DNA of 64,000 nucleotides from Thermodesulfovibrio sp. (lineage in GTDB: Bacteria; Nitrospirota; Thermodesulfovibrionia; Thermodesulfovibrionales; UBA6898). Numbering within the stretch: the first letter of the stretch is position 1; the number at the start of each line of letters is the position of its first letter. The stretch spans positions 1 to 64,000 of the forward strand of contig PNOC01000008.1 of NCBI GenBank assembly GCA_013824615.1. Direction: 5' to 3'. The position numbers and the translations under genes were made by a program. Below the pieces are notes generated by a model. That model saw only the letters and a list, made by a program, of their open reading frames with translations, was not told where the DNA came from and did not search any database. This document shows positions 53,858-63,284 of the stretch, piece by piece.

Positions 53858-54813
53858 CTGATTTCACCTGCCCGGATACACCGGCTGAGATGGTCCTGCC
53901 CAATCATAAGCAGTTCCGGTTCCTTTATCCTGCATTCCGGCAGTACATAGCTGCACCTGTCTGAATAAACGCATCCTGCAGGCAGTTCATCCATGCGAGG
54001 GACTGTTCCCGGGATGGGATTAAGGCGGACACCTCTTCCCTGCGGTATAGACTCCAGCAGGCCGATGGTATACGGGTGGCGCGGGTTGCTGAAGAGCTCT
54101 CCGGTGGATGCAGATTCCATCAGCCGGCCGGCATACATGATCCCGACTCGTGCGGCATTCTCGGCAATGATCCCGAGGTCATGCGTAATCAGGAGGATCG
54201 ACATCTTCCGTTCGTCCCGCAGACGCTGGATAAGTTCGAGGATCTGGGCCTGAATGGTGACATCGAGTGCGGTAGTCGGCTCGTCGGCTATGATCAAAGA
54301 CGGGTTGCAGGCTATCGCCATGGCGATCATCACCCTTTGGCGCATGCCGCCCGACATCTGGTGCGGATACTCCCTGACGCGAATCTCGGGAGACGGAATT
54401 TTTACTGCCCTGAGAAGCTCGACCGCCTGTTCCATTGCCGCTGTCTTTGAAAGGTTCAGGTGGGTTGTCAGCACTTCAGCAATCTGATAACCGATGGTCA
54501 TGACCGGGTTGAGCGAGGTCATCGGTTCCTGGAATATCATCGAAATCTCTCTGCCCCGCAGCTTTCTTATTGATTCGGAATCGAGTGTCAGCAGGTCCTG
54601 GTCCCTGAAGCGTATTGATCCTGTGGCCTTAGCATTCTGGGGAAGTAGCCCCATGATCGAGAGGGCTGTCATGCTCTTGCCGCAGCCGCTTTCACCGGCC
54701 AGTCCGAATATCTGAGATTCTGCAATCGAAAGGCTGATATTTGATACTGCAGGAATGACTGAGCCGTCGGTGCGGAAGGTTACCGAAAGATCCCTTACTT
54801 CAAGCAGGGACAC
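53845..54813 (-). CDS. oppD: Peptide ABC transporter ATP-binding protein, OppD/DppD-type
   Basis: A 322-residue ABC ATPase. Walker [25 protein letters not shown]-type signature ([12 protein letters not shown]), Walker [14 protein letters not shown] and [12 protein letters not shown] are all present. The C-terminal extension with [15 protein letters not shown] is again cysteine rich. It lies upstream of oppF and just after the TPR gene. With oppF it would form the heterodimeric motor for peptide, nickel or cobalt uptake. Confidence 0.92.
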   Translation of the reverse strand: MSLLEVRDLSVTFRTDGSVIPAVSNISLSIAESQIFGLAGESGCGKSMTALSIMGLLPQNAKATGSIRFRDQDLLTLDSESIRKLRGREISMIFQEPMTSLNPVMTIGYQIAEVLTTHLNLSKTAAMEQAVELLRAVKIPSPEIRVREYPHQMSGGMRQRVMIAMAIACNPSLIIADEPTTALDVTIQAQILELIQRLRDERKMSILLITHDLGIIAENAARVGIMYAGRLMESASTGELFSNPRHPYTIGLLESIPQGRGVRLNPIPGTVPRMDELPAGCVYSDRCSYVLPECRIKEPELLMIGQDHLSRCIRAGEIRWNS

Positions 54814-54816
54814 TGT

Positions 54817-55527
54817 CTATGTTTTATCCTCTTTTTTGAGAAAGCGCAGGTATGACTCTGCTTCTTTGAGGTTCGGATTTTGTTCCAGCGCCTTTCCCCA
54901 TTCCTCAAAGGCCAGACCGGTGAGTCCTTCCATATAATAGCTCAGGCCAAGCTGTACCCAGGCCGGGCCATAATTCGGGTTGATCAACTTCGCCTTCACA
55001 AAATGTACAATGGCCTCTTCTGTCAGGCCCTTGTTTCTAAGGGCTATGCCCAGCCGCGTATGTACGTCGGCCAACTTCGGGTGGAGTTTGATCGCTTTTT
55101 TGAACTCTTCGACAGCCTCATCGTTCATATTGAATTCGAGATATATATTTCCCACCCTGAGGTGCTCATTGGCAAGCTTCCCTGCAATAAAAGGGTCCAG
55201 GGCATTCGGGTCCGGGTGGGCGATCTGGGCCGCCATCGCAAAAACCTCCTGGGCCTTCTTGAACTCTCCCATGTCGTTATAGGTTATGGCGAGGTTCAGG
55301 GAGACTTCGGTATACCGGGGGTTGAGTTCCAGCGCTTTTTCAAAATGCTCAGCCGCCTTCTTCATCTCCCGCCTGAGATTATAGATGATGCCCAGCTTGT
55401 TATGGACATCGGCATACCGCGGGTTGAGCGTGATAACTTCCCTGAGAACAGGCTCCGCTGCCTCGAGTTTGCCCTCGTCATAAAGCTTGTTTCCCAAATC
55501 ATAAAGTTCCTGCAGATTCGCGCTCAT
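54817..55527 (-). CDS. TPR-repeat protein
   Basis: A 236-residue protein made almost entirely of tetratricopeptide repeats, beginning LQELYDLGNKLYDEGKLEAA and including NPRYADVHNKLGIIYNLRRE, NPRYTEVSLNLAITYNDMGE and FDNLIV-type helices. No signal or membrane segment; it is a cytoplasmic scaffold. I use ATG 55527 (MSANLQEL) rather than the upstream in-frame ATG 55569 because family resemblance begins there. Its stop lies three bases before oppD and suggests co-transcription. Partner unknown. Confidence 0.72.
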   Translation of the reverse strand: MSANLQELYDLGNKLYDEGKLEAAEPVLREVITLNPRYADVHNKLGIIYNLRREMKKAAEHFEKALELNPRYTEVSLNLAITYNDMGEFKKAQEVFAMAAQIAHPDPNALDPFIAGKLANEHLRVGNIYLEFNMNDEAVEEFKKAIKLHPKLADVHTRLGIALRNKGLTEEAIVHFVKAKLINPNYGPAWVQLGLSYYMEGLTGLAFEEWGKALEQNPNLKEAESYLRFLKKEDKT

Positions 55528-55628
55528 AATGTATCTGGAATTATATGTTGTTACGGAATTTCTTGTCAACAGTCTGGTCGCCCAATGTCCAGTCCCATCT
55601 AAACAGCGGCCATTTGATATAATTACCG

Positions 55629-57227
55629 GTGATGGAGAATACGGGCGACCAGAAGGGGAAGATTGCCAGGGCGGCAGGCATCATGTCTGCTGCAACCTTT
55701 ATAAGCAGAATTCTGGGCTATGTCAAGGACATGATCCTGGCAGGGTTCTTCGGGGCAACCGGGTTGTCGGATACTTTTTTTGCAGCCTTCAGGATTCCGA
55801 ATCTGCTCCGCGAGCTGTTTGCCGAGGGCTCGATGTCGTCGGCCTTTATCCCCGTCCTGACCGAGTACCGCCAGAAACAGGGAGAGGAAGAAGCCCGGAC
55901 CCTTGTCAGGATTACCTATACCTTTATTATTATTGTTGTCGGCCTTGTCTGTCTGGCCGGTATTATTTTTTCACCGGCGATTGTTGCAGCGATCGCCCCG
56001 GGCTTCCTGAAATCACCAGAGAAGTTTGCCATGACGGTGCTGCTGACGCGGATCATGTTTCCGTTTCTGCTTTTTATCAGTTTGGCCTCGCTGGTCATGG
56101 GTGCCCTGAATACCAAAAGGGTCTTTTTTATCCCGACCCTTGCCCCTGCAATGCTCAATATAACGATCATTGCGGTTGTCCTGTTCTGTGCCCCTCTTTT
56201 CAGTCATCCGATTATCGCTGTTGCGGCCGGAGTCGCCCTCGGCGGGTTTGTCCAGTTTGCCTTCCAGTTACCCTCTTTTTTCAGGCAGGGCTACAGTCTG
56301 CGGCCAAGCGCTGCGTTCCGGCATCCGGGCCTCAGGCGCATGGCCATACTGCTGGTCCCGGCGACCATGGCCCTGGCAGTCAACCAGATCAATATAATTG
56401 TAAGCAATGTGCTTGCCTCGTATCTTCATGAGGGCAGCATAACCTATCTGTATTACGCGATGCGGCTGGTCCAGTTCCCGATCGGCATCTTCGGTGTGGC
56501 GATGGGTATGGCGGTCCTGCCGACTCTGTCTGAACATGCGGTAAGGGGGGACTTCGAACGGGTGCGGGAGGATTTCTCGTTCGCGCTCCGGCTCCTGTTT
56601 TTTATTGCGGTACCGTCCATGGCCGGCCTTATTGCCCTGCGCGAACCGATCGTCAACCTCCTGTTCCAGCGCGGAGCCTTTGACTATGCGGCAACGCAGG
56701 GGACGGCTGAAGCACTGCTCTTTTATTCCATAGGTATCTGGTCGATCGTAGGGGTCAGGGTGGTAACTTCGACCTTCTATGCCCTGCAGGATACGAAGAC
56801 CCCGGTCAGGATTGCCGTGGTTGGCATGGCCTCAAATCTGTTATTGAGCCTCATCCTGATGGGACCGCTGAAACACTCGGGGCTCGCCTTGGCGAATGCC
56901 CTGGCCTCAGGTATCAATTTTATGCTGCTCAGCTATTTTCTCAGGAAGAAGTTGGGCCGGGTGGATGCACGCAGGATAGTGGGCTCATTGCTGCGGATTG
57001 CTGCAGCGTCTGCTGTCATGGGGCTCGCAGGCTGGGCCATGCTTCAGGGTGAACTCTGGCAGCGGAGCGGGGAGACCGGGCTCAAGACAATCTACCTGTC
57101 GGCTGCTGTGGCCTGCTGCCTGCTGATCTATGCTGCGCTCAGCTACCTGCTCAAGGTTGAGGAGATGCGTTACCTGTATGCTGCAGTCAGAAAAAAGTTT
57201 GCCGGGAAGCACCAAAAGGGAGCGTAG
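55629..57227 (+). CDS. murJ: Lipid II flippase MurJ
   Basis: MurJ (532 aa, about 14 membrane helices) flips the lipid-linked peptidoglycan precursor. AAGIMSAATFISRILGYVKD, LRELFAEGSMSSAFIPVLTE, PFLLFISLASLVMGALNTKR and VRVVTSTFYALQDTKTPVRI are signatures. It is convergent or neutral with the leftward TPR-opp unit upstream. GTG 55629 and ATG 55632 are both possible starts. TATAAT (55618-55623) with TG one base earlier forms an extended -10 that ends five to eight bases before the start codons; no ribosome-binding site is visible. Confidence 0.96.
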   Translation: MMENTGDQKGKIARAAGIMSAATFISRILGYVKDMILAGFFGATGLSDTFFAAFRIPNLLRELFAEGSMSSAFIPVLTEYRQKQGEEEARTLVRITYTFIIIVVGLVCLAGIIFSPAIVAAIAPGFLKSPEKFAMTVLLTRIMFPFLLFISLASLVMGALNTKRVFFIPTLAPAMLNITIIAVVLFCAPLFSHPIIAVAAGVALGGFVQFAFQLPSFFRQGYSLRPSAAFRHPGLRRMAILLVPATMALAVNQINIIVSNVLASYLHEGSITYLYYAMRLVQFPIGIFGVAMGMAVLPTLSEHAVRGDFERVREDFSFALRLLFFIAVPSMAGLIALREPIVNLLFQRGAFDYAATQGTAEALLFYSIGIWSIVGVRVVTSTFYALQDTKTPVRIAVVGMASNLLLSLILMGPLKHSGLALANALASGINFMLLSYFLRKKLGRVDARRIVGSLLRIAAASAVMGLAGWAMLQGELWQRSGETGLKTIYLSAAVACCLLIYAALSYLLKVEEMRYLYAAVRKKFAGKHQKGA

Positions 57228-57305
57228 AGGCGGCTGCAGGAGCGCTGTAAATTGACTATTGAAGAATGTATATTTTAGAGTAGATAAACACCCAAGGAGG
57301 CGATT

Positions 57306-58622
57306 TTGGCAACAGGAGTAGAGCATTTAAGCAGTACCAAAAAAAGACTTACGATTGAGATTCCGGCTGATGTCATCGAGAAGGAGTACAGCCGTTCTCT
57401 GAACAATATACTTCAGAAGGCGAAGATTCCCGGGTTCAGGCAGGGCAAGGCGCCGGTAAATCTGATAGAGAAAAAATTCGGCGGAGATATCCGGTCTGAT
57501 ATTCTTGATAAGATTATCCCGGATCATTATTCGAAGACGATGCAGTCTTCGAATCTTTCCCCCGTGGGTATGCCGGAGATTGACGGGACGCTTGAAATCA
57601 AGAGGAATGAGCCGCTGGTTTTTTCGCTGACCGTGGAAGTCAGGCCGGAGATCAGCGATCTTACCTATGCCGGTCTTAAAGCAGAGGACGTCCCTGTCAG
57701 TGTGACCGAGGCTGAGGTTGAGGAGACTATCAAGGGGCTGCAGGACAGCAGGGCGATGTATGAAGTTGTTGACCGTGAAGTGCGGGAAGATGACCTCCTG
57801 GTACTCGACTACCTCAAGCTTGATCCCGCCGGTGAAAAAGAGATAACTTCGGCAAAGGACCAGGTGATGAACCTTGGCAACAACCTTGTCCCTAAAGGGA
57901 TTTCCGGGGCCCTGATCGGCAGAAAGAAGGGAGATGTCGTGGATATCACCCTCCCTGAGATCGAGGAAGGACAGATTAAAGAGACGGCAGGGGACGAAAA
58001 GGGCAATCGCCTGAAGATCACGATCAAAGAGGTGAAGGAGAAGAAGGTTCCTCCGATCGATGATGAACTGGCAAAAGACTTTGGCCACGACAGCCTTGCG
58101 GTGCTGCGCGACAAGGTGACTGAAGGCCTGCTCCGCAATAAGAAAGATGATGCAGAGAGCAAACAGAAGGCGCAACTGCTTGAGGAGTTAATCGAACGGC
58201 ATACGTTCGATCTCCCTGAGTCGCTCCTTGCGCGTGAACTCGAAACCCTTGTCCTCAGTGAACTCCACGCAAAACAGAAGGCTGTCCCTTTAACACCTGA
58301 GGCCGCTGCAGATGCGCAGGATGATGCTCCTGACCCAGAGAAGATCGCTGCTGAACTGAGACCCAAGGCAATGCGCAATGTGAAGTCCTCCCTGCTTCTT
58401 GAGGTGATTGCCGACAAGGAGAAGATTGAAGTGACCGAGGAGGAGATCAAGAAACGGATAGCCCTGCTCGCCAGGCATTTCAAGTCCACGCCGGATGCTG
58501 TTGTAAATCTCTTCATGACCCGGGACGGGTCCCTTGAGGGCCTCAGCAGGTCTCTCAGGGAGGAGAAGGTGCTGGATCTGGTGCTGGCAAAGGCCGAAAT
58601 CGGCAAAGGAGCTTCAGCATGA
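57306..58622 (+). CDS. tig: Trigger factor
   Basis: Trigger factor (438 aa) is the ribosome-associated chaperone and peptidyl-prolyl isomerase. The ribosome-binding tail carries GFRQGKAP (the conserved signature). The FKBP-like middle domain (about 155-245, [15 protein letters not shown]) and helical C-domain with a glutamate/lysine-rich end follow. Translation starts at TTG 57306, as no ATG exists before the conserved region; GGAGG at 57296-57300 is five bases upstream. It overlaps clpP by four bases. Confidence 0.95.
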   Translation: MATGVEHLSSTKKRLTIEIPADVIEKEYSRSLNNILQKAKIPGFRQGKAPVNLIEKKFGGDIRSDILDKIIPDHYSKTMQSSNLSPVGMPEIDGTLEIKRNEPLVFSLTVEVRPEISDLTYAGLKAEDVPVSVTEAEVEETIKGLQDSRAMYEVVDREVREDDLLVLDYLKLDPAGEKEITSAKDQVMNLGNNLVPKGISGALIGRKKGDVVDITLPEIEEGQIKETAGDEKGNRLKITIKEVKEKKVPPIDDELAKDFGHDSLAVLRDKVTEGLLRNKKDDAESKQKAQLLEELIERHTFDLPESLLARELETLVLSELHAKQKAVPLTPEAAADAQDDAPDPEKIAAELRPKAMRNVKSSLLLEVIADKEKIEVTEEEIKKRIALLARHFKSTPDAVVNLFMTRDGSLEGLSRSLREEKVLDLVLAKAEIGKGASA

Positions 58623-59215
58623 GCGTTATTCCCATAGTTATTGAACAGACCGGAAGAACTGAGAGGGCCTATGATATCTATTCACGGCTTCTAAAGGACA
58701 GGATCATCTTCCTCGGCAGTGCCATAGATGACTATGTGGCCAACACCATCATTGCCCAGATCCTTTTTCTCCAGACAGAGGATCCGGACAAGGACATCCA
58801 TATTTATATCAACTCCCCGGGTGGCGTCGTCTCCTCAGGGCTGGCGATATATGATACGATGCAGTATGTAAAGCCTGATATCTGCACCTACTGCATAGGC
58901 CAGGCCGCAAGTATGGGGGCACTGCTTCTGACTGCAGGAGCCAAAGGCAAGCGGTTTGCCCTTCCGCACTCCCGCATCATGCTGCACCAGCCGATGGGCG
59001 GGTTCCAGGGGCAGGCGACTGATATCGAGATACACGCGAGGGAGATCCTGAGACTCAAGGAAATGCTCAATGGCATTTTAGCCATGCATACCGGAAGGGC
59101 TTTTGATCAGATACAGAACGATACAGACCGGGATTTCTTCATGTCGAGTGATGAGGCGAAGGAATACGGGGTTGTTGATGAGGTCATACATTCAGCAGCA
59201 AAGAAGATAGTTTAG
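58619..59215 (+). CDS. clpP: ATP-dependent Clp protease proteolytic subunit ClpP
   Basis: ClpP (198 aa) is the 14-mer serine protease. [36 protein letters not shown] (catalytic Ser) and [15 protein letters not shown] (catalytic His), plus an Asp in [15 protein letters not shown], are present. The first residue of tig's stop and the ATG overlap (ATGA). Its unfoldase partner clpX follows at 59291 after a 75-base spacer containing a tandem duplication. Confidence 0.97.
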   Translation: MSVIPIVIEQTGRTERAYDIYSRLLKDRIIFLGSAIDDYVANTIIAQILFLQTEDPDKDIHIYINSPGGVVSSGLAIYDTMQYVKPDICTYCIGQAASMGALLLTAGAKGKRFALPHSRIMLHQPMGGFQGQATDIEIHAREILRLKEMLNGILAMHTGRAFDQIQNDTDRDFFMSSDEAKEYGVVDEVIHSAAKKIV

Positions 59216-59234
59216 ACAGCAAAGAAGATAGTTT
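59196..59234. repeat. Tandem duplication over the clpP stop codon
   Basis: CAGCAAAGAAGATAGTTT occurs at 59196-59213 and again at 59217-59234, a 21-bp period. The first copy encodes the end of clpP, AAKKIV and stop; the second lies just beyond the stop. It looks like a recent slippage duplication with no effect on the protein. Confidence 0.85.
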
Positions 59235-59290
59235 GGGGCAGGGGTATCCCAGCCCTTCTCCTCTTACCGGAGGAGTGACGGAGGTTTAAA

Positions 59291-60532
59291 ATGGCTAAGA
59301 AAGATGATGAAATGCTTAAATGCTCCTTCTGCGGCAAAGGGCAGGAAGAGGTCAAAAAACTTATAGCAGGGCCGACGGTCTTTATCTGCAACGAATGCAT
59401 CGAACTCTGCAACGAGATCATTGCGGATGAACTATATGTTGATTCAGGCAAGGACGTTCTGCCGAAGTTGCCGACTCCCAAAGAAATACATAATGTTCTG
59501 AACGATTTTGTGATCGGGCAGGAAAGAGCCAAGAAGATACTTTCTGTGGCTGTCCATAACCACTACAAGAGAATATACAATCCGTCGGAGTCGGATGTCG
59601 AACTCCAGAAGAGCAATATCCTGCTTATAGGGCCGACCGGGACAGGCAAGACCCTTCTTGCCCAGACACTGGCCAGGATCCTGGACGTACCGTTTACGAT
59701 TGCGGACGCTACAACCCTGACCGAAGCCGGCTATGTTGGCGAGGACGTTGAAAATATCATTCTGAAGCTTCTGCAGGCCTCTGAATATGATGTTGAAAAG
59801 GCCCAGCGCGGGATAGTCTATATTGATGAGATCGATAAGATCAGCCGGAAGTCGGATAATCCTTCGATCACCCGGGATGTTTCGGGTGAGGGTGTGCAGC
59901 AGGCCCTGTTGAAGATCGTAGAAGGGACTATCGCAAACATCCCGCCACAAGGGGGAAGAAAGCATCCGCAGCAGGACTTTATCCAGGTTGATACAACGAA
60001 TATTCTCTTTATCTGCGGAGGCGCATTTATAGGGCTCGATACCATGATCGAACAGCGCAGCGGCAAGAATGCCCTGGGGTTCGGGACTAAAGTGGTCAGC
60101 AAGGTCGAACGTAAGATAGGTGATGTGCTGAGTATGACCGAACCGGAAGACCTTATTAAGTATGGTCTTATCCCTGAGTTTGTGGGCAGGCTCCCGGTAT
60201 TCACTTCACTCGAGGAACTGGACGAACCTTCTTTGGTCAGGATCCTGATCGAGCCGAAGAATGCTCTGGTGAAACAGTATCAGAAACTGCTTTCATTTGA
60301 TAATGTGAGGCTTAAATTTACCGATCCGGCTCTTTCTGCGATTGCACGTAAAGCAGTCCAGCGGAAGTCAGGTGCCCGTGGGCTGCGGGCCATCCTTGAG
60401 GAGATCATGCTTGAGGTGATGTACGAGATCCCTTCCCAGAAGGGGATAAAGGAATGCCTGATTACCGAAGATACGGTAGTGAAGAAAGAAAAGCCGATCC
60501 TGATCTACGAAAAACAGGCGGAGTCGGCATAA
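59291..60532 (+). CDS. clpX: ATP-dependent Clp protease unfoldase ClpX
   Basis: ClpX (413 aa) unfolds tagged proteins and feeds them to ClpP. The zinc-binding domain shows [14 protein letters not shown] and CNECIELC. The AAA+ core has Walker A GPTGTGKT, sensor loops [13 protein letters not shown], Walker [10 protein letters not shown], the [10 protein letters not shown] region and IGF-loop surroundings ([17 protein letters not shown]). GAGGAG lies before the ATG. A stem-loop follows the gene. Confidence 0.97.
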   Translation: MAKKDDEMLKCSFCGKGQEEVKKLIAGPTVFICNECIELCNEIIADELYVDSGKDVLPKLPTPKEIHNVLNDFVIGQERAKKILSVAVHNHYKRIYNPSESDVELQKSNILLIGPTGTGKTLLAQTLARILDVPFTIADATTLTEAGYVGEDVENIILKLLQASEYDVEKAQRGIVYIDEIDKISRKSDNPSITRDVSGEGVQQALLKIVEGTIANIPPQGGRKHPQQDFIQVDTTNILFICGGAFIGLDTMIEQRSGKNALGFGTKVVSKVERKIGDVLSMTEPEDLIKYGLIPEFVGRLPVFTSLEELDEPSLVRILIEPKNALVKQYQKLLSFDNVRLKFTDPALSAIARKAVQRKSGARGLRAILEEIMLEVMYEIPSQKGIKECLITEDTVVKKEKPILIYEKQAESA

Positions 60533-60550
60533 TACATAATAATTGTCAGT

Positions 60551-60582
60551 AACTGCCCTGCAGTATTTTTTGCAGGGCAGTT
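60551..60582 (+). terminator. Stem-loop between convergent clpX and the COG0523 gene
   Basis: AACTGCCCTGCA (60551-60562) pairs perfectly with TGCAGGGCAGTT (60571-60582) around an eight-base loop. The T-run lies inside the loop, not after the stem, so it is not a textbook terminator. Its position between convergent stops makes a bidirectional terminator likely. Confidence 0.6.
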
Positions 60583-60602
60583 GCGAAACTGATGGGACTC
60601 TT

Positions 60603-61502
60603 CTAAAGAAAAGACATCCCGCTACCCCAGCGGGTCGCAGCCTCCTGCAGAATCCTCTTGCTGTCAAGTGTTTCGCCGATGATCACCATGCGGTTTTCGC
60701 TCAATTGCCTGTTGAACAGTTCAGAAGAGATATTCCCGAATACCAGGTCAAATTTTGCCGGGCCCTTGTCTGTTTCTGCTAAAGCCTTTGCCCTGACGAT
60801 ATTGCCGAACACTCCCTGGGACAGCTCCTTCAGAAATACTTCTATCGAACCGAAACTTACTCCGCTCTTCAGCGTCAACGAGAGTGTATCAAAACAGAGT
60901 CGTGGGGCCCTTTCTGCCGGTGTGCGGTCTTCATGGCCCATATCCGGCAGTGGTTCATTAACGGCTGCCCTGACAGTTTCAAAGGTTATAGCACGTGGAT
61001 TTAACGTGTTCACCAGATTGGCAGTCTTCTGCCGCAGGTCATCGTCAACAAGGTCGATTTTGTTGATCAGGACAATATCGGCTATGCTTACCTGCTCCTG
61101 AAAGAATTTCCCGTACATTTCCGCTTCATAAAGTTCAACAAATTCAGTGGCGTCTACAATGCCGACCACGGTGAACTGCTTGAGTTCCAGCTCAGCCAAA
61201 GCGTCAATAACCCCTGACGGCGACGCAATGCCGCTTGGCTCGATGATAAGGTGTTCGGGGGCATGGTCGCCGATAATCTTCCTGATGGTGGTCTGCAGAT
61301 CAATTTTGAGAGTGCAGCATATGCACCCGCTGGGCAATTCGATTGAATCAATACCGGCAGCCGAAAAAAGCTCTCCGTCAATACCGGCCTTGCCAAAGTC
61401 ATTTACCAGAACAACGGTTTTTTGAGCTGTGTCCGCTGCAATATGCTGAATAAAGGTTGTTTTCCCTGATCCCAGCATGCCGCTCACGATAGTTATTTTC
61501 AT
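60603..61502 (-). CDS. COG0523/CobW-family metallochaperone GTPase
   Basis: A 299-residue P-loop GTPase. Walker A is SGMLGSGKTT near the N-terminus, the metal site is CICC in LPSGCICCTLKIDL, Walker B area VLINKIDLV and an I-N-P motif follow, and the CobW C-domain (about 205-295) completes it. Members deliver zinc, cobalt or iron. I start at ATG 61502 because AAAGGAG is a few bases upstream; the frame extends further upstream without support. It is divergent from a Fur-family regulator, consistent with metal control. Confidence 0.88.
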   Translation of the reverse strand: MKITIVSGMLGSGKTTFIQHIAADTAQKTVVLVNDFGKAGIDGELFSAAGIDSIELPSGCICCTLKIDLQTTIRKIIGDHAPEHLIIEPSGIASPSGVIDALAELELKQFTVVGIVDATEFVELYEAEMYGKFFQEQVSIADIVLINKIDLVDDDLRQKTANLVNTLNPRAITFETVRAAVNEPLPDMGHEDRTPAERAPRLCFDTLSLTLKSGVSFGSIEVFLKELSQGVFGNIVRAKALAETDKGPAKFDLVFGNISSELFNRQLSENRMVIIGETLDSKRILQEAATRWGSGMSFL

Positions 61503-61521
61503 GTTTTCTCCTTTAAAGCTC

Positions 61522-61551
61522 TTGACAACAATTATTATTATATGATATTTT
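61522..61551 (+). promoter_or_regulatory. Divergent promoter region with candidate Fur/PerR operator
   Basis: TTGACA (61522-61527) and TATTTT (61546-61551), 18 bp apart, could drive the Fur-family gene; on the other strand TATAAT (61536-61541 region) could drive the GTPase gene. The stretch between, ATTATTATTATATGATA, is AT-rich and resembles the alternating ATTATAAT units of Fur/PerR boxes. The operator is inferred, not exact. Confidence 0.45.
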
Positions 61552-61579
61552 AAACTATAAAACAATCATTATTGGTCTT

Positions 61580-62011
61580 ATGGAAAAATATAAAAAAATA
61601 GGTATAAAATTGACACCACAGCGGTTGGCGGTGCTGGGATATCTTGAGGGAAACACTGACCATCCCTCCGCAGAGGATATTTACCATGAACTGCTGAAAA
61701 AATATCCGTCCATGTCATTTGCTACTGTTTATACAACGCTCTCCACGCTGAGGCAAAAAGGCTGGCTCTCGGAGATTACGATTGACCAGGGGAAGAAGCG
61801 CTTTGACCCGAATATGTCAGACCATAACCATCTGATCTGCACCACCTGTAAAAAAGTGGTTGATATAAAAATACCGTTCAATCTGGCCCTGCCTGAAGTC
61901 GCTGCCTCTGATTTCATGATAACCGGGAGTCATATTGAATTTTTTGGCATCTGCCCTGATTGCAGAAAAAACAACCGATACTACCAGGAGGAAACTGAAC
62001 AATGTGCGTAG
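61580..62011 (+). CDS. Fur-family transcription regulator, PerR-like
   Basis: A 143-residue repressor. Winged helix at about 10-80 (LTPQRLAVLGYLEGNTDHPS, SFATVYTTLSTLRQKGWLSE) and a metal-binding dimerisation half with FDPNMSDHNHLICTTC and FFGICPDC. The two CxxC pairs would hold a structural zinc, and the histidines (H of DHNH and others) a regulatory metal. The oxygen-defence genes that follow favour a PerR-like peroxide or iron sensor over a general Fur. The end overlaps the next gene by ten bases. Confidence 0.87.
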   Translation: MEKYKKIGIKLTPQRLAVLGYLEGNTDHPSAEDIYHELLKKYPSMSFATVYTTLSTLRQKGWLSEITIDQGKKRFDPNMSDHNHLICTTCKKVVDIKIPFNLALPEVAASDFMITGSHIEFFGICPDCRKNNRYYQEETEQCA

Positions 62012-62439
62012 ACCATACAATGAATTGCAAATGCGGCGGGGGTTCCGCCAGTTTTAACTTTAAAGATGAGATAATGCCGGCCGAGATCGTTAATAATCTG
62101 TACTGCCCCAAATGCTCCGGCGATGTGGCATTTGAGCCGGATTCAATGCTGAAGGACAATAGTTGGATCATTGACTTTGATATGGAGGTCGCCCGGTTTA
62201 TGGGACAGCGTCTCCCCTCATCGTCGATCAACCCCGAGTATCTGTTTGACGAAGGCTACTGTACCTGGCGCGGGGTCTACCCGAATGACCATGTCGACTC
62301 GGTCAGGGAGCGTGCAGAGCTCGTAAAGCTGGCCAAGATCAACCAGAAGAAATACTTTGAGGAATTCAAAAAATGGGGTGTTGAGAGGATGTCCAGGCTT
62401 GAAAAGGAAGGATGGCGCAAGGCTCGTGAAACAAACTGA
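62002..62439 (+). CDS. Zinc-ribbon protein of unknown function in the oxygen-defence operon
   Basis: A 145-residue protein. The N-terminal half has cysteine pairs (MNCKCGGG at about 8-12; YCPKCSGD at about 35-38) that would form a zinc or iron site. The C-terminal half is charged and helical (VERMSRLEKEGWRKARE). I know similar proteins only as conserved neighbours of rubrerythrin-type genes in anaerobes. It overlaps the Fur-family gene and is followed by another zinc-ribbon gene. Confidence 0.62.
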   Translation: MCVDHTMNCKCGGGSASFNFKDEIMPAEIVNNLYCPKCSGDVAFEPDSMLKDNSWIIDFDMEVARFMGQRLPSSSINPEYLFDEGYCTWRGVYPNDHVDSVRERAELVKLAKINQKKYFEEFKKWGVERMSRLEKEGWRKARETN

Positions 62440-62440
62440 T

Positions 62441-62599
62441 ATGACCTGGAAGCAGTCAAGCCCGTGCAGCGCAAAAAAAATGCTCGTCCCCGAAGATGTC
62501 GTATGTCCGCTCTGTACCGCTGAGACCGAGGTCTGGCCGGATGATGAAGACGCGGCCTGCAAGGCCTGCGGCAGCAGGCTCACAATAAATAAAATATAG
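62441..62599 (+). CDS. Tiny zinc-ribbon / rubredoxin-like protein
   Basis: A 52-residue protein with paired cysteines, VVCPLCTAETEVW and DAACKACGSRLT, making one zinc ribbon or iron site. I start at ATG 62441; an in-frame GTG at 62426 is also possible. It lies two bases after the previous gene and before the rubredoxin-fusion gene. Its short length means it is easily missed. Function unknown; an electron carrier or zinc ribbon is possible. Confidence 0.58.
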   Translation: MTWKQSSPCSAKKMLVPEDVVCPLCTAETEVWPDDEDAACKACGSRLTINKI

Positions 62600-62623
62600 A
62601 CAGATGACTTTGAGGAGGAATTG

Positions 62624-63103
62624 TTGGACATCATAATCGAAAAAATACCCGGTGGTTTCCGGATAGACGGGCTGGAGATTAAAGGCGGAAAATGCGGCTG
62701 TACTTCAGTATTGCCCTGCTGTCACAGCTGGTCAAAGTTGAAAAGAAATGGTAATGTATTTACACAGACGAGCAAGGCAACAACCCCCGAAACTGCGGAC
62801 CATTTCACGTGGGGCTATACGGTCAGGAAAGGTGATGTTGTTGTCGAAGTCCAGATGGAAGATGCCCGGGACAAAAGAATATTCTCCGGGTATTATCCGC
62901 CTGCACTGGAAGACTGGGAAGACAGGGGCTGGGAGGTTACATCCCAAACAGGCGCCAGGGAGGACTTTGGCCTCTGGCGGTGTGCTGCCTGCAAATGGCT
63001 GTACAAAGAAGCAGTGGAGAAGGTAAGATTTGACGACCTGCCCGCAGACTGGCGATGCCCTGTCTGCAAGGCCGGGAAAAATGTATTTGAAAAAATAGCC
63101 TGA
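62624..63103 (+). CDS. Cysteine-rich N-domain fused to C-terminal rubredoxin
   Basis: A 159-residue protein. The C-terminal ~45 residues are a rubredoxin: WRCAACKWLYKEA and DWRCPVCKAGKN hold the iron. The N-terminal ~110 residues are not recognised; they contain GKCGCTSVLPCCHSW and a beta-rich stretch. TTG 62621 and TTG 62624 are the possible starts; AGGAGG (62613-62618) better fits 62624. Rubredoxins pass electrons to flavodiiron proteins, one of which is encoded just downstream. The N-terminal part may be a docking or redox partner domain. Confidence 0.75.
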   Translation: MDIIIEKIPGGFRIDGLEIKGGKCGCTSVLPCCHSWSKLKRNGNVFTQTSKATTPETADHFTWGYTVRKGDVVVEVQMEDARDKRIFSGYYPPALEDWEDRGWEVTSQTGAREDFGLWRCAACKWLYKEAVEKVRFDDLPADWRCPVCKAGKNVFEKIA

Positions 63104-63115
63104 AGGAGATACGAA

Positions 63116-63232
63116 ATGACAAAAGTTGGACAGAAATATACATGCACTATCTGCGGAAACGAAGCAGCCATTACCCATGAGGGGGCCGGCGCATTGTTCT
63201 GCTGCGGCAAGCCGATGGAGCAGCTGGCATAG
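63116..63232 (+). CDS. Desulforedoxin-like protein
   Basis: A 38-residue protein MTKVGQKYTCTICGNEAAIT... with CTIC (10-13) and CC (29-30), the four-cysteine iron site of desulforedoxin and of the N-terminal domain of desulfoferrodoxin. AAGGAG lies ten bases upstream. It is too short for most gene finders. It sits between the rubredoxin fusion and the flavodiiron gene, fitting an electron-transfer role in superoxide or oxygen removal. No superoxide reductase domain is attached. Confidence 0.85.
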   Translation: MTKVGQKYTCTICGNEAAITHEGAGALFCCGKPMEQLA

Positions 63233-63284
63233 CCTTGCAGGTGTAGGAAAAGGGAAGTAAACATTATTTATTTATGGAGGCTGC

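Noticed and set aside
57327-58175. Leftward 282-codon frame opposite trigger factor
   Set aside because: Antisense to tig with no ribosome-binding site or family motif.
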